Origin: Epiperipatus broadwayi
Taxonomy: Eukaryota; Onychophora; Udeonychophora; Euonychophora; Peripatidae
Direction of reading: 5' to 3'
Length of the DNA: 64,000 nucleotides
Assembly: GCA_028023455.1 (NCBI GenBank)
Contig: JAQFVV010006502.1
Span: 930,001 to 994,000, forward strand
The notes under the pieces are model-generated. The model was not told where the DNA came from and made no database searches. It saw only the letters and a list, made by a program, of their open reading frames with translations. Shown here one piece after another: positions 62,624 to 64,000 of this stretch (the first letter of the stretch is position 1; every line of letters starts with the position of its first letter). The translations under genes and the position numbers were made by a program.

Positions 62624-62894
62624 GATTGTATATATTGAAAAAATATTCTTAAACTTGGAGGTAAAAAGCCAATAAACTTACCACACTGGCTAATGTGTGT
62701 TGGTGAGCAGCCCATCCATGTTCATATACTATATGAATATTAACATAGTAATAACAGCTGCAATGACAAGAATGTATGAAGTGGACATTAGGAATTTGCC
62801 CTGCTTGGTTCCTTTAAGGCCTCCAAGACGAATCAAAGGGTCTTCTTTCAGTTAATAGCAAACTCCTTTCTGCATCCATATATATATATATATA

Positions 62895-64000
62895 TACAAT
62901 TCTTGACTATGACCATATAATATGAACATGTTCATAATATATATAAACAAGATTAGAAAAAAAAAAGTTGTGTTAAAAAATTTTTGTTTTTGTAATTTTT
63001 AGTAAGTTTTACTCATTGACGAAATAAATTCTCTTTAATATTTTATTTTTCATAGAAATCTATATATTTTATTTAGATATTTTTTGTTAGATTTAATATC
63101 TTTTAACAGATTTTAATAATATATGTATTTTAAAATCTTTCCAACAAATAAAACTTTTAAGTGTACACACTTTCATTACAAAATAGCAAAAAAAAATGTT
63201 ATTTGAAATACCTAACAGTATTTCAGTAGCAAAAATGTAATCATACTCATTCAAACATCACGTAAAACGTCAACGCAATTTGCATATCATTTCAACACCC
63301 TATATTCCATTTTTGAAGTTATTAAACTTTTTCATGTCTAGTTTGTCATTTCAAAAAATCCTCAATCTCTGATATCACATCAAAAGGTGCACTTTATTTT
63401 AAGCTACTTTCATACTTATTGCTATGGTATCTGATATTTTTTCTCTAAGATATATCTATATAGCAATTATATAAATTAATTTTCTATTACTATAGAGAAA
63501 ATATGATTACTTTTTTAAACTTTTTTTATCTTTTGTTCAACTAAAAATATGCCATAAATAACCAATAATTCTTAAAATGTGTTATTAACCAATACTAACA
63601 AACTTACTTTAATTTTAGTATTAATGTAAATTTATTAAAAATAGTTAATAAAATATTACGCTTTACTATTGAATATAATAAGTATTACATCATTGAGCAA
63701 ATCTTTTTTCCATAAACTTCTAGGTGGGACTTAGAGAAATATTTATTTACTAAGACCTATTAAATAATAAGAATTTAAGATCTTTCTTCTTTGTTTTATG
63801 AATAATGACTATATATATATATATATATATATTCTAACATGCAAATGAATAATTAGGTTGACTACGAAATAACAAGTCAAAAGAAAATTTTCAGAATTGC
63901 TTGTAACCCAAAAAAAAATCTACATTACCTTATCTTGCATCTGTATATCATTAAAATGCATGAACTTTTAATGTTATGAGGCACAGGTATACAAATTTTA
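62895..64000. other. Unassigned AT-rich DNA at the window end
   Basis: No gene or shared repeat recognised. Short AT runs lie at 62877-62896 and 63811-63832. Confidence 0.6.

Larger units (their letters stand above)
59660..62878 (-). mobile_element. RTE-type LINE, copy 2 (nearly full length, inactivated)
   Basis: Collinear with copy 1 from the 5' end (GCTATTAACTGAAAG... read inverted at 62870) to a short ATG-repeat 3' tail at 59664, which abuts retrozyme-like element B. The protein order is the same: 62623-62399 (N-terminal), 62119-61394 (endonuclease and linker), 60783-59947 (RT), 59995-59684 (C-terminal). Lesions include a Trp-to-TGA change after SYIK, stops at about 62175, a badly damaged stretch at 61390-60960, and a changed catalytic motif. 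Non-functional. Confidence 0.9.

Overview
This window is eukaryotic, very AT-rich (by eye roughly three quarters A+T) and almost entirely repeat DNA. It has no bacterial-type genes and no host gene I can identify. RTE-type LINEs with ATG-repeat 3' tails, Penelope-like elements (PLEs) with GIY-YIG endonucleases, many long (AT)n runs and a large compound tetranucleotide array point to an invertebrate animal genome. A mollusc (perhaps a cephalopod) would fit, but so would several other invertebrates, and I cannot fix the taxon from this sequence.

Layout. 1-6.3 kb: a 24-base match to an Illumina adapter at an inverted junction, a tRNA-Lys-type retrotransposon primer-binding site, and two diverged direct copies of a 2.7 kb non-coding repeat. 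6.3-10.5 kb: unassigned AT-rich DNA with a LINE 5' scrap. 10.5-14.1 kb: decayed RTE LINE (plus) split by a 534 bp foldback insertion. 16.3-19.7 kb: nearly full-length RTE LINE (minus) with several lesions. 20.7-21.3 kb: miniature PLE. 22.0-23.3 kb: three copies of a hammerhead-type repeat. 24.3-26.1 kb: PLE remnant. 26-32.5 kb: unassigned. 32.5-34.9 kb and 36.2-38.6 kb: two PLEs of different families, each with a 5'-truncated RT-endonuclease body between inverted copies of its own 3' end. 39.2-39.8 kb: second foldback of the family seen at 13 kb. 44.3-45.9 kb: decayed unknown reading frames. 46.0-46.8 kb: hammerhead foldback. 49.7-53.1 kb: two decayed LINE fragments. 53.8-54.3 kb: tetranucleotide array. 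57.3-59.6 kb: cluster of hammerhead-ribozyme elements. 59.7-62.9 kb: second long RTE LINE (minus).

Main result. On both strands I found full or nearly full type I hammerhead ribozymes (CUGAUGA core, short stem II, GAAA, very short self-complementary stem III, matching stem I) inside small non-coding repeats with unit lengths of about 370-400 bp. Several of these repeats are inverted dimers, and three have 11-13 bp target-site duplications. They look like animal retrozymes: non-autonomous elements thought to spread through self-cleaved circular RNA. The PLEs here carry related but decayed hammerhead-like motifs at the matching place in their 3' arms, so the window appears to hold both the possible autonomous helpers (now broken) and their ribozyme-bearing parasites. 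That partnership is inference; the ribozyme folds and the target-site duplications are read directly from the sequence.
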